Source of the DNA: Rhizobium acidisoli
Lineage (GTDB): Bacteria > Pseudomonadota > Alphaproteobacteria > Rhizobiales > Rhizobiaceae
Direction: 5' to 3'
Length of the DNA stretch: 64,000 nucleotides
Assembly: GCF_002531755.2 (NCBI RefSeq)
Contig: NZ_CP034998.1
Location: 2,108,001 to 2,172,000 of the forward strand
A program made the position numbers and the translations under genes. How positions within the stretch are numbered: the first letter of the stretch is position 1; every line of letters begins with the position of its first letter. This document shows, piece after piece, positions 51,968 to 60,936 of this stretch. The notes under the pieces were generated by a model that did no database searches, was not told the origin of the DNA, and worked only from the letters and a program-made list of their open reading frames with translations.

Positions 51968-52501
51968 ATGAACAGGTCAGTCCTGATTTCAGGATGTTCC
52001 GGCGGCGGAAAATCGACGCTGCTGGCCGAACTCGGCCGTCGCGGTCATGCAGTCGTCGAAGAGCCCGGCCGGCGGATCGTCAGGCAAGAGCTCGAAAGCG
52101 ACGGCGCAGCCCTGCCCTGGATCGATATGGCGGCCTTCGCACGCCGCGCCATCGAGATGGCGATCGCCGACCACGCAGCCGCACGCGGCCGGCCCGGCTG
52201 GACATTTTTCGACCGAGGGCTGATCGATGCCGCGGCAGCGCTTCAACACCTGACCGGAGAACCGGTCCTGGACAGGTTAAGCGCCCTCCACCGCTATAAC
52301 AGCAGCGTTTTTCTCACCCCGCCATGGCCGGAAATCTATGTCACCGACCCCGAACGACGCCATGGTTTCGACGAGGCGGTTGCCGAATATGGCCGGCTTG
52401 CAGCCATCTACCCGGCGCTCGGCTACGACGTCGTCACGCTGCCGAAAATCGCGGTCGCCGACCGGGCGGATTTCATTCTCGATAGCCTTGTAGCGCAGTA
52501 G
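51968..52501 (+). CDS. Small P-loop ATPase/kinase-like protein (AAA_28 type)
   Basis: The 177-residue protein has a Walker A loop GCSGGGKST (9-17), VVEEPGRRIVRQE, TFFDRGLIDAAAAL and a C-terminal ADRADFILDSL. These features match the AAA_28 group of predicted nucleotide/small-molecule kinases. It starts 2 bp after the ligase stop, so it is translationally coupled to it. The substrate is unknown. Confidence 0.83.
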   Translation: MNRSVLISGCSGGGKSTLLAELGRRGHAVVEEPGRRIVRQELESDGAALPWIDMAAFARRAIEMAIADHAAARGRPGWTFFDRGLIDAAAALQHLTGEPVLDRLSALHRYNSSVFLTPPWPEIYVTDPERRHGFDEAVAEYGRLAAIYPALGYDVVTLPKIAVADRADFILDSLVAQ

Positions 52502-52531
52502 CCGGCTCTCGCTGCCTTCTCAACGGGAGCC

Positions 52532-53143
52532 TCAGTGCCTGCGAAAGACGCACCACTGAAACGACTGCCGGCCGCCGCTGGGTGTCGTGTGCTCCTCGCG
52601 CCAGTCACGTTGAAGCGTGAACGCGGAGGAGAATTCACGCGTAAGAGCGGCCGCGTCGTAACGCTGGACCGGCAAGCCGCTGCACCGTTCCGGCCCGTCA
52701 GGCGCGAAGGTCGCGATGATCACGGCGCTGCCCGGCACCGTGCCGGTTTCGAGGGCGCGGCGATAAGCCAGCCGCTGCTCGGGTTCGGTGAGGAAATGAA
52801 AGACGGCACGGTCGTGCCACACATCGTACCGACACCCCGGTCGCCACGCAGTGACATCATCGACCACCCAGGCAACGCGGACGTCCCCCAGCCGTGCTTT
52901 GGCGAGGTCGAGCGCCGGCGCGGCGATATCAAGTACGGTGAGATCGGACCACCCGCGCTCGACAAGCCGATCGACAAGGCTCGATGCGCCACCGCCCACA
53001 TCGATCAGCGAGGCCGTGACCGGCAATCGCAGCTCATCAAGCGCCCGCAGGGAAGGCTCAGGCGCCGGCTGATACCAGCTGACGCTGTCGGGCGCTTTCG
53101 TGCGATAGACCTCGTCCCAGTGCTGCCGCTTTGCGTCCGTCAT
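52532..53143 (-). CDS. Class I SAM-dependent methyltransferase
   Basis: The 203-residue protein starts with RQHWDEVYRTKAPDSVSWYQ and has motif I ASLIDVGGGASSLVDRLVERG, the acidic DLTVLDIA, and a motif IV region YDVWHDRAVFHFLT. It matches small methyltransferases often annotated for thiols or tellurite/chalcogen compounds. The start at ATG 53143 follows GGGGGTGG. It is convergent with the P-loop gene, with 30 bp between them. The substrate is unknown. Confidence 0.83.
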   Translation of the reverse strand: MTDAKRQHWDEVYRTKAPDSVSWYQPAPEPSLRALDELRLPVTASLIDVGGGASSLVDRLVERGWSDLTVLDIAAPALDLAKARLGDVRVAWVVDDVTAWRPGCRYDVWHDRAVFHFLTEPEQRLAYRRALETGTVPGSAVIIATFAPDGPERCSGLPVQRYDAAALTREFSSAFTLQRDWREEHTTPSGGRQSFQWCVFRRH

Positions 53144-53237
53144 CCGCCACCCCCATTTTTGCGGCACCGATCCTGGCCGATCAACATAAGGATTGAGCCG
53201 TCTGCACAGCCGCGGCGCCCGGTGAGTGTACATGTTT

Positions 53238-53747
53238 TCAGGCAGCGAGATGACGATAAACGAGATCCCCAGGATCGGTTCGAGGAGCCGTCAGATCAAG
53301 ACGCCCGCCCAACCGTTGCGCGACGGCAATCGAGGCGGCGTTGCCGGGGGCGATATAGCTGACGAGCGACGGCAGGCTGAGCGTCGCAAAGGCCCAGTCC
53401 CGCAACGCCATGGCCGCCTCGGTCGCATAACCTCTGCCTTCATGGCCCTCATAGACCAACCAGCCCAGCTCCTTTTCCGGAAAGAGCGGCCCGTGATTGA
53501 TGCCGACCTGGCCGACGCATTCGCCGGTCTCGGCAAGATCGATCATCAGCGCCCCGTGCCCGAAAAGCTGCCAGAGCGCCACGTCGTGACAGAACATTCC
53601 CCAGGCCGCGCGCCGATCGAACGGCCCGCCCATTCGGACCGACCGCGGTGAAGCCATGAGTTCCGCATATGCGGCGAAATCATCCATCTCGGGCAAGCGA
53701 AGCCTCAGACGCTCGGTTTGGATGATCATTGCGCCCGTTTCTGACAT
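53238..53747 (-). CDS. GNAT-family N-acetyltransferase (RimJ/RimL-like)
   Basis: The 169-residue acetyltransferase_3 protein begins IIQTERLRLRLPEMDDFAAYAEL, has the central strand ELGWLVYEGHEGRGYATEAAMALRDWAF (in outline) with the acetyl-CoA motif GRGYATEA, and NAASIAVAQRLGG. The start is ATG 53747. It lies 38 bp downstream of the ThDP-enzyme gene and could be the last gene of that operon. Confidence 0.87.
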   Translation of the reverse strand: MSETGAMIIQTERLRLRLPEMDDFAAYAELMASPRSVRMGGPFDRRAAWGMFCHDVALWQLFGHGALMIDLAETGECVGQVGINHGPLFPEKELGWLVYEGHEGRGYATEAAMALRDWAFATLSLPSLVSYIAPGNAASIAVAQRLGGRLDLTAPRTDPGDLVYRHLAA

Positions 53748-53785
53748 GTTGTCGCCTTCTGCCGGCTGAACGAGGAAAAAGGGGA

Positions 53786-55540
53786 TCAGAAGTATCGCAC
53801 CTCTTCGGCTTCGATGCTCAACGGGTTCTTGCCGCGTTTCGAAAGCCACGAATAGACCGGGGGGACGCGATCGGCAATCGACTCCACGTGGATATCGATC
53901 AGGCAAGGGCCATCGGCATAGCGAAACGCTTCCGCAAGAGCATAATCCAGTTCGCCGGCATCGGTGGCGGTCCAGGCCTTGAGGCCGAATGCTTCTGCAA
54001 TCGCCTGGCCTTTCGGGGGCATGAAATCAACGCCAAAGCACTGATTATGTCCCTTCAGGCGATGCAGGCCTTTGATCCAGCCGAAGGTGCCGTTGTTGAA
54101 CAGGAGCAGAATTGCGGGAACCTGCAGGCGAACCAGCGTTTCGAGTTCGCCGACGGTCATGCCGAAGGAGCCGTCGCCGAACATGCCGATCGGCCGACGC
54201 TCCTTGTCGGCGAACCAGGCACCGACGGTGGCCGGCAATGCCGACCCCAGCCCGCCGAATGCGCGCGGGATTGCAATGCGTGTCCGCCGGTCCTTCAATT
54301 TCAGGAAGCGCGTCATATGCGGCGTCGGCGTCCCCGCATCCGAATAGATGTGGGCCGGCTTGCCATAAACCTCCAATGCCTCGTTGAAGCAACGCACGGC
54401 ACGCTCCGGCCGCAGCGGCGATGCTTCGGAAGTCAGCAATGCTTCGGCATTCTCCCAGAACGAAGCGCGTAAACCGTTGAGTTCGTCCACCCAGGCCTGG
54501 GTTTGCGACCCGTCCCCGCTGTCGCCGGCAAGCTCGATCATCCGGCGCAGGACGAGCTTCGCATCGCCGGTTACGGACAATACGTTCTCGTAATTGTTGG
54601 CCATGATTTCCGGATCGATGTCGATCTGGGCGACACGCTTGTTCAACGTGATCTTCGGGAATGTCCACCCGATGGTCACCACCGATCCCATCTTGGAACC
54701 GACGAACAGGACGAAATCGGCATGTTCGAGCGCCCAGTTGGCATGCGGATGGAAGCCGTTATCGCCAATGACACCGACAGCCAGACGGTGATCGTCGGGC
54801 ATCGTGCCCTGCCCCGTCATCGTCGTGCAAACCGGAATGTTCAGCGCTTCGGCCAATTCCGTGACCTCCGGCCCGGCGCAGGAACGGTTCACGCCGCCGC
54901 CCGAAACGATCAGCGGCTTCTTGCTGGTCCGAAGCAGCGACAGCAGAATGTCGAACTTGCCCGATTCCGGGAGTGTCGGAAAAGCCGGGAATTGCCTGCA
55001 TTCCGCTTCCACATGCAAGGATATGCGCGCCGGATCGACGTCCGCCATCAACATGTCCTCGGGAATTTGCAGGTGTACCGCGCCCGGCTTGCCCGAGCAC
55101 GCCACGCGAAATGCACGGCGGATGATTTCGGGCAGTTTTTCGGCCGATTTCACCTGTACCGACATCTTCGTGATCGGATCGAAAAGCCGGGCGCAATCGA
55201 GTTCCGTCAGAACGCCCCTGCCCTCTCCCGGCAACGGAATATCGATCGTCAGAAGGATGACGGGCACGGAAGACGAGTTCGATTCCGCGACCGGCGGCAG
55301 GGAATACATTGCGCCTGCACCCGACGGGCATTCGAAAACGCCGGGCTTTGTGGTGAACCGGCCATAGGCGTCCGCCATATATCCGGCCGACCGCTCATCG
55401 CGCGCCATGACGTGCCGGATTTGATCCTCATGGTCCTGCAACGCTTCGTAGAAAGGCACGTTTGTATCGCCGGGCACGCCAAACACGACCTCGACACCAT
55501 AGCCGATCAGCATTTTGACCAGAATATCGGCACCACGCAT
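53786..55540 (-). CDS. Thiamine-diphosphate-dependent enzyme (acetolactate synthase/2-oxoacid decarboxylase superfamily)
   Basis: The 584-residue protein has the three domains of the pyruvate-oxidase/ALS superfamily. These are the Pyr domain with catalytic Glu49 (ARDERSAGYMADAYGR), a central Rossmann domain (PLIVSGGGVNRSC, TTMTGQGTMPDDH), and the PP domain with FGDGSFGMTVGELETL to FNNGTFGWI (the GDG-to-NN ThDP/Mg motif). No specific enzyme matches by eye. AGGAG precedes ATG 55540. Its gene follows three amino-acid-oxidizing enzyme genes, so decarboxylation or carboligation of the derived 2-oxo acid is the likely step (inference). Confidence 0.88.
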   Translation of the reverse strand: MRGADILVKMLIGYGVEVVFGVPGDTNVPFYEALQDHEDQIRHVMARDERSAGYMADAYGRFTTKPGVFECPSGAGAMYSLPPVAESNSSSVPVILLTIDIPLPGEGRGVLTELDCARLFDPITKMSVQVKSAEKLPEIIRRAFRVACSGKPGAVHLQIPEDMLMADVDPARISLHVEAECRQFPAFPTLPESGKFDILLSLLRTSKKPLIVSGGGVNRSCAGPEVTELAEALNIPVCTTMTGQGTMPDDHRLAVGVIGDNGFHPHANWALEHADFVLFVGSKMGSVVTIGWTFPKITLNKRVAQIDIDPEIMANNYENVLSVTGDAKLVLRRMIELAGDSGDGSQTQAWVDELNGLRASFWENAEALLTSEASPLRPERAVRCFNEALEVYGKPAHIYSDAGTPTPHMTRFLKLKDRRTRIAIPRAFGGLGSALPATVGAWFADKERRPIGMFGDGSFGMTVGELETLVRLQVPAILLLFNNGTFGWIKGLHRLKGHNQCFGVDFMPPKGQAIAEAFGLKAWTATDAGELDYALAEAFRYADGPCLIDIHVESIADRVPPVYSWLSKRGKNPLSIEAEEVRYF

Positions 55541-55614
55541 TGTATTCTCCTTGATATTTTCCGGGCACTCGACGAGCACCGCGAAACGTCGATGATTGGA
55601 TGAGAAAGGCTGCG

Positions 55615-56436
55615 TCAGGAACCGACCCTGATCGTGGCGACGCGCTCCCGAAGGGCCGCCAGGATGCTCGGCGCGACGATGCGTGAAGTCTTCGGATTGG
55701 CCGACGGAAGATTGCGACTCTCCATCGTCAGGCCGATTTCGTCGGCCTCGATGGTCAAAAGGTGGATGGCACCGGGAATGTCGGGATCCATCCACAATTC
55801 GATGACGGTTCTATCGAAGCCGATGCCGGCCAGGCTGATCGAGACGGCAACGTTGAGATGCCGCGGAAAATGACGCGCCGCATCGGTGGCCATGCCGTTG
55901 AAGACGCATACCGGCTTTTCGGGCCGCCGCTGGCGAAAATCCAAGCCCTGCTCCAGGACATAGGGCTCGCTGGCGAGGGTCTCCGGCTTGACCCTTGCCT
56001 TGAGGTGTACGCTGCGGATCGTTCCCTCTTTCGCTGAACGCAGAATATCCAGCCCCGGCATTGCGCCGGAAGCGATCTGTATTCGAGCTCCATGCCGGGC
56101 CGCGATCTGCTCCAGGTCGGGCACGGCGAGAAAACCGCCGGCACTGACGCAGATGAGGTCCTTACCGTGCGGAAGGACCGCGTCCACGATCTGAGGGATA
56201 GCGGCGCCGGTTGCGGCCTCAACGACGAGGTCGCAATGGCCGGCGAGCTCGTTCAGCGGCACCACCGGCACGCTGGCGTCCAGGGTCGCGAGATGAGCAC
56301 GCGCCTTTTCCAAATCTCGGGCGCTGACAGCGGCAAGACCGATACCCGGAATCGCACCCTTCACGAGGGCGGCGGCAACTGCGCGTCCGGAACTTCCGAA
56401 GCCGGCAAGCCCAATTCGAACAACATTCGTTTCCAC
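55615..56436 (-). CDS. Aspartate dehydrogenase-like NAD(P)-dependent oxidoreductase
   Basis: The 273-residue protein has an N-terminal NAD domain (VRIGLAGFGSSGRAVAAAL). It also has the NadX/AspDH signatures DLVVEAATGAAIPQIVDAVLPHGKDLICVSAGGF (in outline), IQIASGAMPGLDILRSAKEG, FNGMATDAARHFPRHLNVAVSISLAGIG (in outline) and DPDIPGAIHLLTIE. AspDH deaminates L-aspartate to iminoaspartate/oxaloacetate. The start is GTG 56436 with AAGGAG upstream, overlapping the DadA-like stop by one base (TAGTG). In this operon it may act on an aspartate analogue. Confidence 0.87.
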   Translation of the reverse strand: METNVVRIGLAGFGSSGRAVAAALVKGAIPGIGLAAVSARDLEKARAHLATLDASVPVVPLNELAGHCDLVVEAATGAAIPQIVDAVLPHGKDLICVSAGGFLAVPDLEQIAARHGARIQIASGAMPGLDILRSAKEGTIRSVHLKARVKPETLASEPYVLEQGLDFRQRRPEKPVCVFNGMATDAARHFPRHLNVAVSISLAGIGFDRTVIELWMDPDIPGAIHLLTIEADEIGLTMESRNLPSANPKTSRIVAPSILAALRERVATIRVGS

Positions 56437-57692
56437 TATTTGAATCTCCTTGCAGAAAAAGCCGCGACGTCGGCCGGCACCCTGGCGCCCGAAACGAGAT
56501 CCGCGACGATGCGCCCGGTAATCGGCCCGCTGGCAAAGCCAACGTGACCATGTCCGAAGGCGTATAAGATGTCCGGCGAGCCGCTGGACGGCCCGATGAC
56601 GGGAAGACCATCGGGCGTCGAAGGTCGATGCCCCATCCAGCGATTGACCGTCCACTCATCAGGAGAGTTCAAGGCGGGATAAGTTTTGCGGGCGTGCTCG
56701 ATCAGGATATCGAGCCGTTGCCAGTTGGCGGGCGCTTGCGTGCATGCCAGTTCGACCTGCCCCGACAGGCGCAGCCCGCGTAAGGTCTGCGTATTGGCCA
56801 TCCGGCCGTCGCTTGGCATGACCGGATGGCAAGGGCCGTTTTTGGTGCCCTCGATTTCAGCGTGGTAACCCCGTTCGGATTCGAGCGGGATCCGGTCGCC
56901 GGCCTGCCTGGCAAGCGCTTTCGACCAGATTCCGGCCGCGATTACGACGCGGTCGCATGCGATCGTCTCTCCCGTGTCCATCTCGACCGTGACGGCCTGA
57001 TCTTCTGCGGATGCGATGCGCTTGCAGACGCCCTGAACCGACAATGCGCCACGTTCCACGGCAACGTCCACGAGGCGTCCGACATAGGCAGCCGGATCGA
57101 CACAGTGGGAGCCGTCTTCCACCAGAAGACCAAGGGCATAGCGGTCGGCGAGATTGACTTCCCTCTCGCGTAGCGCCTCCCGATCGAGTTCCGTCCACCT
57201 TACCCCGGCCATGCAGCGCAGCCGCCAAGCAAGGCCGTCAGCCTCCAGAGCCTGTCTGTCAGGATAGACGTAGAGGACGCCGTCGTTGCGAATAAGCTCC
57301 GGCCGGCCGATCTCGGCAGCAAGTTCGGCATGGCGCCTGGGGCTGTCGCCCAGCAGGCCTGCCAGCGCCATCGCCGTCTTCTCGACCTTCGCATCGGTTG
57401 CCCCGGCCATGAGAAACCTTAGAATCCAGGGCATCAGCGGCACGATATGGCGCCAACGAATGACCAGGGGACCGCGCGCATCGAGCAGATATCCCGGAAC
57501 GCGACGCCAAAGACCCGGCATGGACATGGGCACGACCGAGGCCGGACTTATCCAGCATCCATGGCCATAGCTAGCCGACTGCGGGCCGCCGGGCGCCCCG
57601 GGCTCCACGATCGTCACGTCGTGGCCATCGCGGATCAGCTCAAGCGCGCAGCACGCTCCGACAATACCTGCACCGATAACTGCGACGCGCAT
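56436..57692 (-). CDS. FAD-dependent D-amino-acid dehydrogenase, DadA-like
   Basis: The 418-residue DAO-family flavoprotein has the FAD motif AVIGAGIVGACCALELIRDGHDVTIVE (in outline), GPQSASYGHGCWISP typical of DadA, GVLYVYPDRQALEADG, VIAAGIWSKALARQAGDRIPLESERGYHAE (in outline) and a C-terminal GHRPSTPDGLPVIG with FGHGHVGFASGP. It would oxidise a D-amino acid to the 2-oxo acid and pass electrons to the respiratory chain. GGAGAG precedes the ATG. The adjacent racemase gene, 13 bp upstream, fits supply of the D-isomer. Confidence 0.9.
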   Translation of the reverse strand: MRVAVIGAGIVGACCALELIRDGHDVTIVEPGAPGGPQSASYGHGCWISPASVVPMSMPGLWRRVPGYLLDARGPLVIRWRHIVPLMPWILRFLMAGATDAKVEKTAMALAGLLGDSPRRHAELAAEIGRPELIRNDGVLYVYPDRQALEADGLAWRLRCMAGVRWTELDREALREREVNLADRYALGLLVEDGSHCVDPAAYVGRLVDVAVERGALSVQGVCKRIASAEDQAVTVEMDTGETIACDRVVIAAGIWSKALARQAGDRIPLESERGYHAEIEGTKNGPCHPVMPSDGRMANTQTLRGLRLSGQVELACTQAPANWQRLDILIEHARKTYPALNSPDEWTVNRWMGHRPSTPDGLPVIGPSSGSPDILYAFGHGHVGFASGPITGRIVADLVSGARVPADVAAFSARRFK

Positions 57693-57705
57693 GCCACTCT
57701 CCAGA

Positions 57706-58431
57706 TCAGTAGTAGTTGCGGGGGTTTGCAGCGAGATGGAACGTGTTGATGAGCGTATTGATATCGAAGACCGGCAGGCCTGATTCCTCGGCCACGAAGG
57801 ACGAGAATGGGCACATATTCGTGCATTCGAAGAGGATCGCGCCGGGATTCGGACATGTCGCCATGAACTCGCGCGTCATCTCCAGCATCTCTTCCTTCAG
57901 GACGCTGAAGTCTAGCGTTCGCCGCCCGATGATGTAGGTGGCGGGGAACTCGGCATCCGCCTTCATGCCCTGGATTTGGACGGGAATGTCGTCCATGGAC
58001 CAGCCGACACCCTTGAAATGGTCGTCGTTCATATGGCTGCTCCGCTCGGTGAAGACCCCGATGATCTTGCCCGGCGGCAACATGGCGTTGATGATCGGCG
58101 CCTGCATCAGTGCCGATGTGAAGACCGGGATGTTGACGGCGGATGCGATTTTCTTCTGAAACGGCCCCAGGAAGCCGCAGCTTGTCGTGATTGCCCGCAC
58201 GCCTTCGGCTTCAAGCTCCTGCGCTGCCGTGATGAACGGCGCGATCAGATCCTCATCGGGATGATCGCCCATGATCCTGGTGGCGAAAGCGCCCTTCACG
58301 GTCTTGTAGCGGACCGGGAAATCATAGGAATAGGCGTTGCCTATGTCCCCCCTCGGACGGGGAAACGCGGTGTCCAGCATCAGGACGCCAATCTCCTGGC
58401 CGTAATTGGTAAATCCGCCCTTCAAAATCAT
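57706..58431 (-). CDS. Aspartate/glutamate racemase family protein
   Basis: The enzyme of 241 residues has the two catalytic cysteines of the Asp/Glu/hydantoin racemase superfamily: Cys85 in ITTSCGFLG and Cys203 in FECTNMC. The phosphate- or carboxylate-binding FTERSSHMND is also present. ATG 58431 is preferred because GGAG lies six bases upstream; the ATG four codons earlier has no ribosome-binding site. The superfamily also contains maleate isomerases and arylmalonate decarboxylase, but the paired Cys residues favour racemization. It lies directly before the DadA-like gene. Confidence 0.82.
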   Translation of the reverse strand: MILKGGFTNYGQEIGVLMLDTAFPRPRGDIGNAYSYDFPVRYKTVKGAFATRIMGDHPDEDLIAPFITAAQELEAEGVRAITTSCGFLGPFQKKIASAVNIPVFTSALMQAPIINAMLPPGKIIGVFTERSSHMNDDHFKGVGWSMDDIPVQIQGMKADAEFPATYIIGRRTLDFSVLKEEMLEMTREFMATCPNPGAILFECTNMCPFSSFVAEESGLPVFDINTLINTFHLAANPRNYY

Positions 58432-58511
58432 GATCTTCTCCATTTTTCGGCAACAGACATCCCTCGCGGCAGATTTGCTGCTGCGCCATGAACGACCGCG
58501 GTGATTGCCCT

Positions 58512-59294
58512 TCAGTTGCTGTTTTTTGCGCGATGAAAGTGGGACAGGAACGACCGCGTCGCTTCCTGCCTGGGATTGTCTATGACGTCTTTCGCAGGTC
58601 CATCCTCGACCACGACGCCGTCCCGCATGAAGACGAGCCGATCTGCGACCTCCCGGGCAAAAGCGATCTCATGCGTGACAACGACCATGGTCATGCCTTC
58701 GGAGGCGAGATTCTGCATCGTATTCAGGACCTCGCCCACCAGTTCAGGGTCGAGGGCGGATGTCGCTTCGTCGAACAGCATGACTTCCGGCTGCATGGCC
58801 AGGGCCCTGGCGATCGCCACCCGCTGTTTCTGCCCGCCCGACAACGTATGCGGCATCTGGCCGGCCCGGTCGACGAGGCCGACCTTTGCCAGTTGCGATC
58901 TCGCCAGCTCTTCGGCCGCGCCGCGGTTGAGTTTCCTGACCTGGATCGGAGCTTCCATGACGTTTTCCAGCACGCTCATATGCGGAAACAGGTTGAAATG
59001 CTGAAACACCATGCCCGTGCGGCTGCGGAAGCTTGCCAGCTCGCGGTCTTTCGGAGGCTTTTCCTGCGCGTCGAACGAAAAACGCGTATCTCCAACCCGC
59101 AGCGTTCCCTTGTCCGGTATCGTCAGAAGATTCATGCAGCGCAGCAGCGTCGATTTTCCCGAGCCGGATGGGCCGATCATGGCAACGACTTCGCCGGTGG
59201 CGACGTTAAGATTGATGTCCTTCAATACTTCGAGCGGGCCGTAGCTTTTCTTGAGGCCGGCAATTTCGATTTTCGGTTCGACGAGATCGGTCAT
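58512..59294 (-). CDS. Polar amino-acid ABC transporter ATP-binding protein (GlnQ/HisP type)
   Basis: The 260-residue ATPase shows Walker A GPSGSGKST, Q-loop GMVFQHFNLFPHMSVLENV, signature TLSGGQKQR, Walker B VMLFDEATSALDPE and the switch His in VVVTHEIAFAREVADR. It is the energy subunit for the permease encoded immediately upstream (one-base overlap) and the binding protein encoded before that. Confidence 0.94.
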   Translation of the reverse strand: MTDLVEPKIEIAGLKKSYGPLEVLKDINLNVATGEVVAMIGPSGSGKSTLLRCMNLLTIPDKGTLRVGDTRFSFDAQEKPPKDRELASFRSRTGMVFQHFNLFPHMSVLENVMEAPIQVRKLNRGAAEELARSQLAKVGLVDRAGQMPHTLSGGQKQRVAIARALAMQPEVMLFDEATSALDPELVGEVLNTMQNLASEGMTMVVVTHEIAFAREVADRLVFMRDGVVVEDGPAKDVIDNPRQEATRSFLSHFHRAKNSN

Positions 59295-59953
59295 TAGCGG
59301 ACTCCGAATTTCTTCTCGCGATGACGCACATAGATCGTCAGAGGAAATAGGATAGCGAAGTACGCCACAGCGACCGCCGTGTAAGTCTCGAGAGGACGAA
59401 AACTGTCGTGAGCGACCATCTGGCTCTGATACACGAGGTCCGGAACAGCAAGAACCGACACCAGCGACGTGTTCTTGAACTGGATGATCGACTGGTTCAT
59501 GAGCGCCGGTGCCATGCGTTTCAGGGCCTGCGGCAGAACGATTCGCCGCATGATCTGTCCCTTCAGCATTCCGAGCGCCGCAGACGCTTCCGATTGCCCC
59601 GGGTCAATCGAGACGATGCCGCCGCGGATAATTTCCGCGTAGAAGGAGCCGCCGTAGCATGACAGCGCCACGAGCGACGCCGTGAGCGGCGTCATCTCGA
59701 TCCCGGCCAAAATCGGCAGCGCATAATAAAACCAGATGAGCTGAACGATGAGGGGCGTACAGCGAAAGACTTCGATCAGCGCGACCGAAACGAAACGTAT
59801 GGCCCACAACCGCGAGATGCTTCCAAGGCCGGTAACCAGACCAAAAATCATGCCCAGGACGATGATGGCTGCCGTGATGGCGCAGGTGATCATCACCCCA
59901 TCGAGCAAAATGCCCCGATAAGACCAGATAATCGAAAAGTCCCAGTTATACAT
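59294..59953 (-). CDS. Polar amino-acid ABC transporter permease
   Basis: The 219-residue permease has about five helices, LIEVFRCTPLIVQLIWFYYALP and the EAA loop IVSIDPGQSEASAALGMLKG. Only one permease gene is present, so the channel is probably a homodimer. Its stop (TAA) overlaps the ATPase ATG. A 12-bp hairpin separates it from the binding-protein gene. Confidence 0.93.
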   Translation of the reverse strand: MYNWDFSIIWSYRGILLDGVMITCAITAAIIVLGMIFGLVTGLGSISRLWAIRFVSVALIEVFRCTPLIVQLIWFYYALPILAGIEMTPLTASLVALSCYGGSFYAEIIRGGIVSIDPGQSEASAALGMLKGQIMRRIVLPQALKRMAPALMNQSIIQFKNTSLVSVLAVPDLVYQSQMVAHDSFRPLETYTAVAVAYFAILFPLTIYVRHREKKFGVR

Positions 59954-60052
59954 ACATCGACCGCCGCATTTCTCTTGCGAGCGATATCGGCCGGATAAAG
60001 CCGACGCTCAGGTAGAATGCTGTCAGGAGAAGGAGCCATTGACGGCTGGGAT

Positions 60053-60085
60053 GCAGCCTTTCCGCACGATTGTCGGAAAGGCTGC
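60053..60085. terminator. Stable hairpin between binding-protein and permease genes
   Basis: GCAGCCTTTCCG (60053-60064) and CGGAAAGGCTGC (60074-60085) are perfect 12-bp arms around a 9-base loop, 9 bp past the binding-protein stop. Without a T run it is more likely a 3'-end stabiliser or attenuator than a full terminator. Confidence 0.7.
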
Positions 60086-60093
60086 TTGGAGCG

Positions 60094-60936
60094 TCAGATG
60101 GTCAATCCCTTGGGGAAGTCGCTTTCCTTCACTCCAACGAGATCCAGATTGCGGATGACGCTCTTTTGAACGAAGCCGTTTTCGCGATATTTGGTGATCC
60201 AATCATCGACAAATTTCGACCAGGACTTATCCTCTTCGCGGCGAAAGCCGGCATTGGATGTCGTGGCGTCGATCGGGGTCGGAACGATCAGCTTTCCGAT
60301 CGATGGGTTCTTGGCCAGAAGCGGCAACGCGTTGACAACGACGAGGCATTGCGCATCGGCACGGCCGGCCTGCAAGGCCGCGGTTCCGTCACTGACAGTC
60401 TTCAGCCGCAGGATCTGCGCATTGGGCGCGTTGCGCGTCGCCGCGCTGTCCTGCGCAGAGCCGGCATCGACCGCAATGCGGACTTCCGGCTTGTTGAAAT
60501 CCTCCCAGGTTTCACCCTGCAGCTTCTTGTTGGCGACGAGAGTAAAGGCGTTTTTGAAGATGGGGCCGGAAAAATCGATGACTTCGGCGCGCTGAGGCGT
60601 CGGATTGAGGCCGAAGAAGACATCGATCTTGTCCGCCTGAAGATCAAGGACCGAATTGCCCCAAGTCGTCTCGACGATCGAAAGCTTGATACCCAGATCG
60701 CTGGCCAATTGCTGCGCGATATCGACATAGAAGCCGCGCCACTGGCCGTCCGTCAGGGCCTTCTGGTATCCAGGCACGCCGTCAGGTATGCCGCCAATGC
60801 GCAGGACGCCCGAAGACTTGATGCGGTCGAGCGAACTCTTGCCCTGAGCCCTTGCCGCCGACGCAATGACGGCCGGCGAAGCGAGAGCGACGGCGAAACC
60901 GCCAAGCACCATGTTAAATACTCTACGTTTGATCAT
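60094..60936 (-). CDS. Polar amino-acid ABC transporter binding protein
   Basis: The 280-residue SBP_bac_3 protein has a signal peptide with a basic start (MIKRRVFN) and AARAQG cleavage region near 30. Mature-chain motifs are SSGVLRIGGIPDGVPGYQ, WRGFYVDIAQQLASDLGI, DVFFGLNPTPQRAEVIDFSGP and FVDDWITKYRENGFVQ. It delivers the operon's amino-acid substrate; the specificity cannot be read off. GGGGA precedes the ATG. It is divergent from the LysR gene across 276 bp. Confidence 0.91.
   Translation of the reverse strand: MIKRRVFNMVLGGFAVALASPAVIASAARAQGKSSLDRIKSSGVLRIGGIPDGVPGYQKALTDGQWRGFYVDIAQQLASDLGIKLSIVETTWGNSVLDLQADKIDVFFGLNPTPQRAEVIDFSGPIFKNAFTLVANKKLQGETWEDFNKPEVRIAVDAGSAQDSAATRNAPNAQILRLKTVSDGTAALQAGRADAQCLVVVNALPLLAKNPSIGKLIVPTPIDATTSNAGFRREEDKSWSKFVDDWITKYRENGFVQKSVIRNLDLVGVKESDFPKGLTI

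Noticed and set aside
53826..55795. Longer start for the ThDP enzyme at 55795
   Set aside because: The extra residues are upstream non-coding sequence; AGGAG directly before ATG 55540 and the family start both support the shorter protein.
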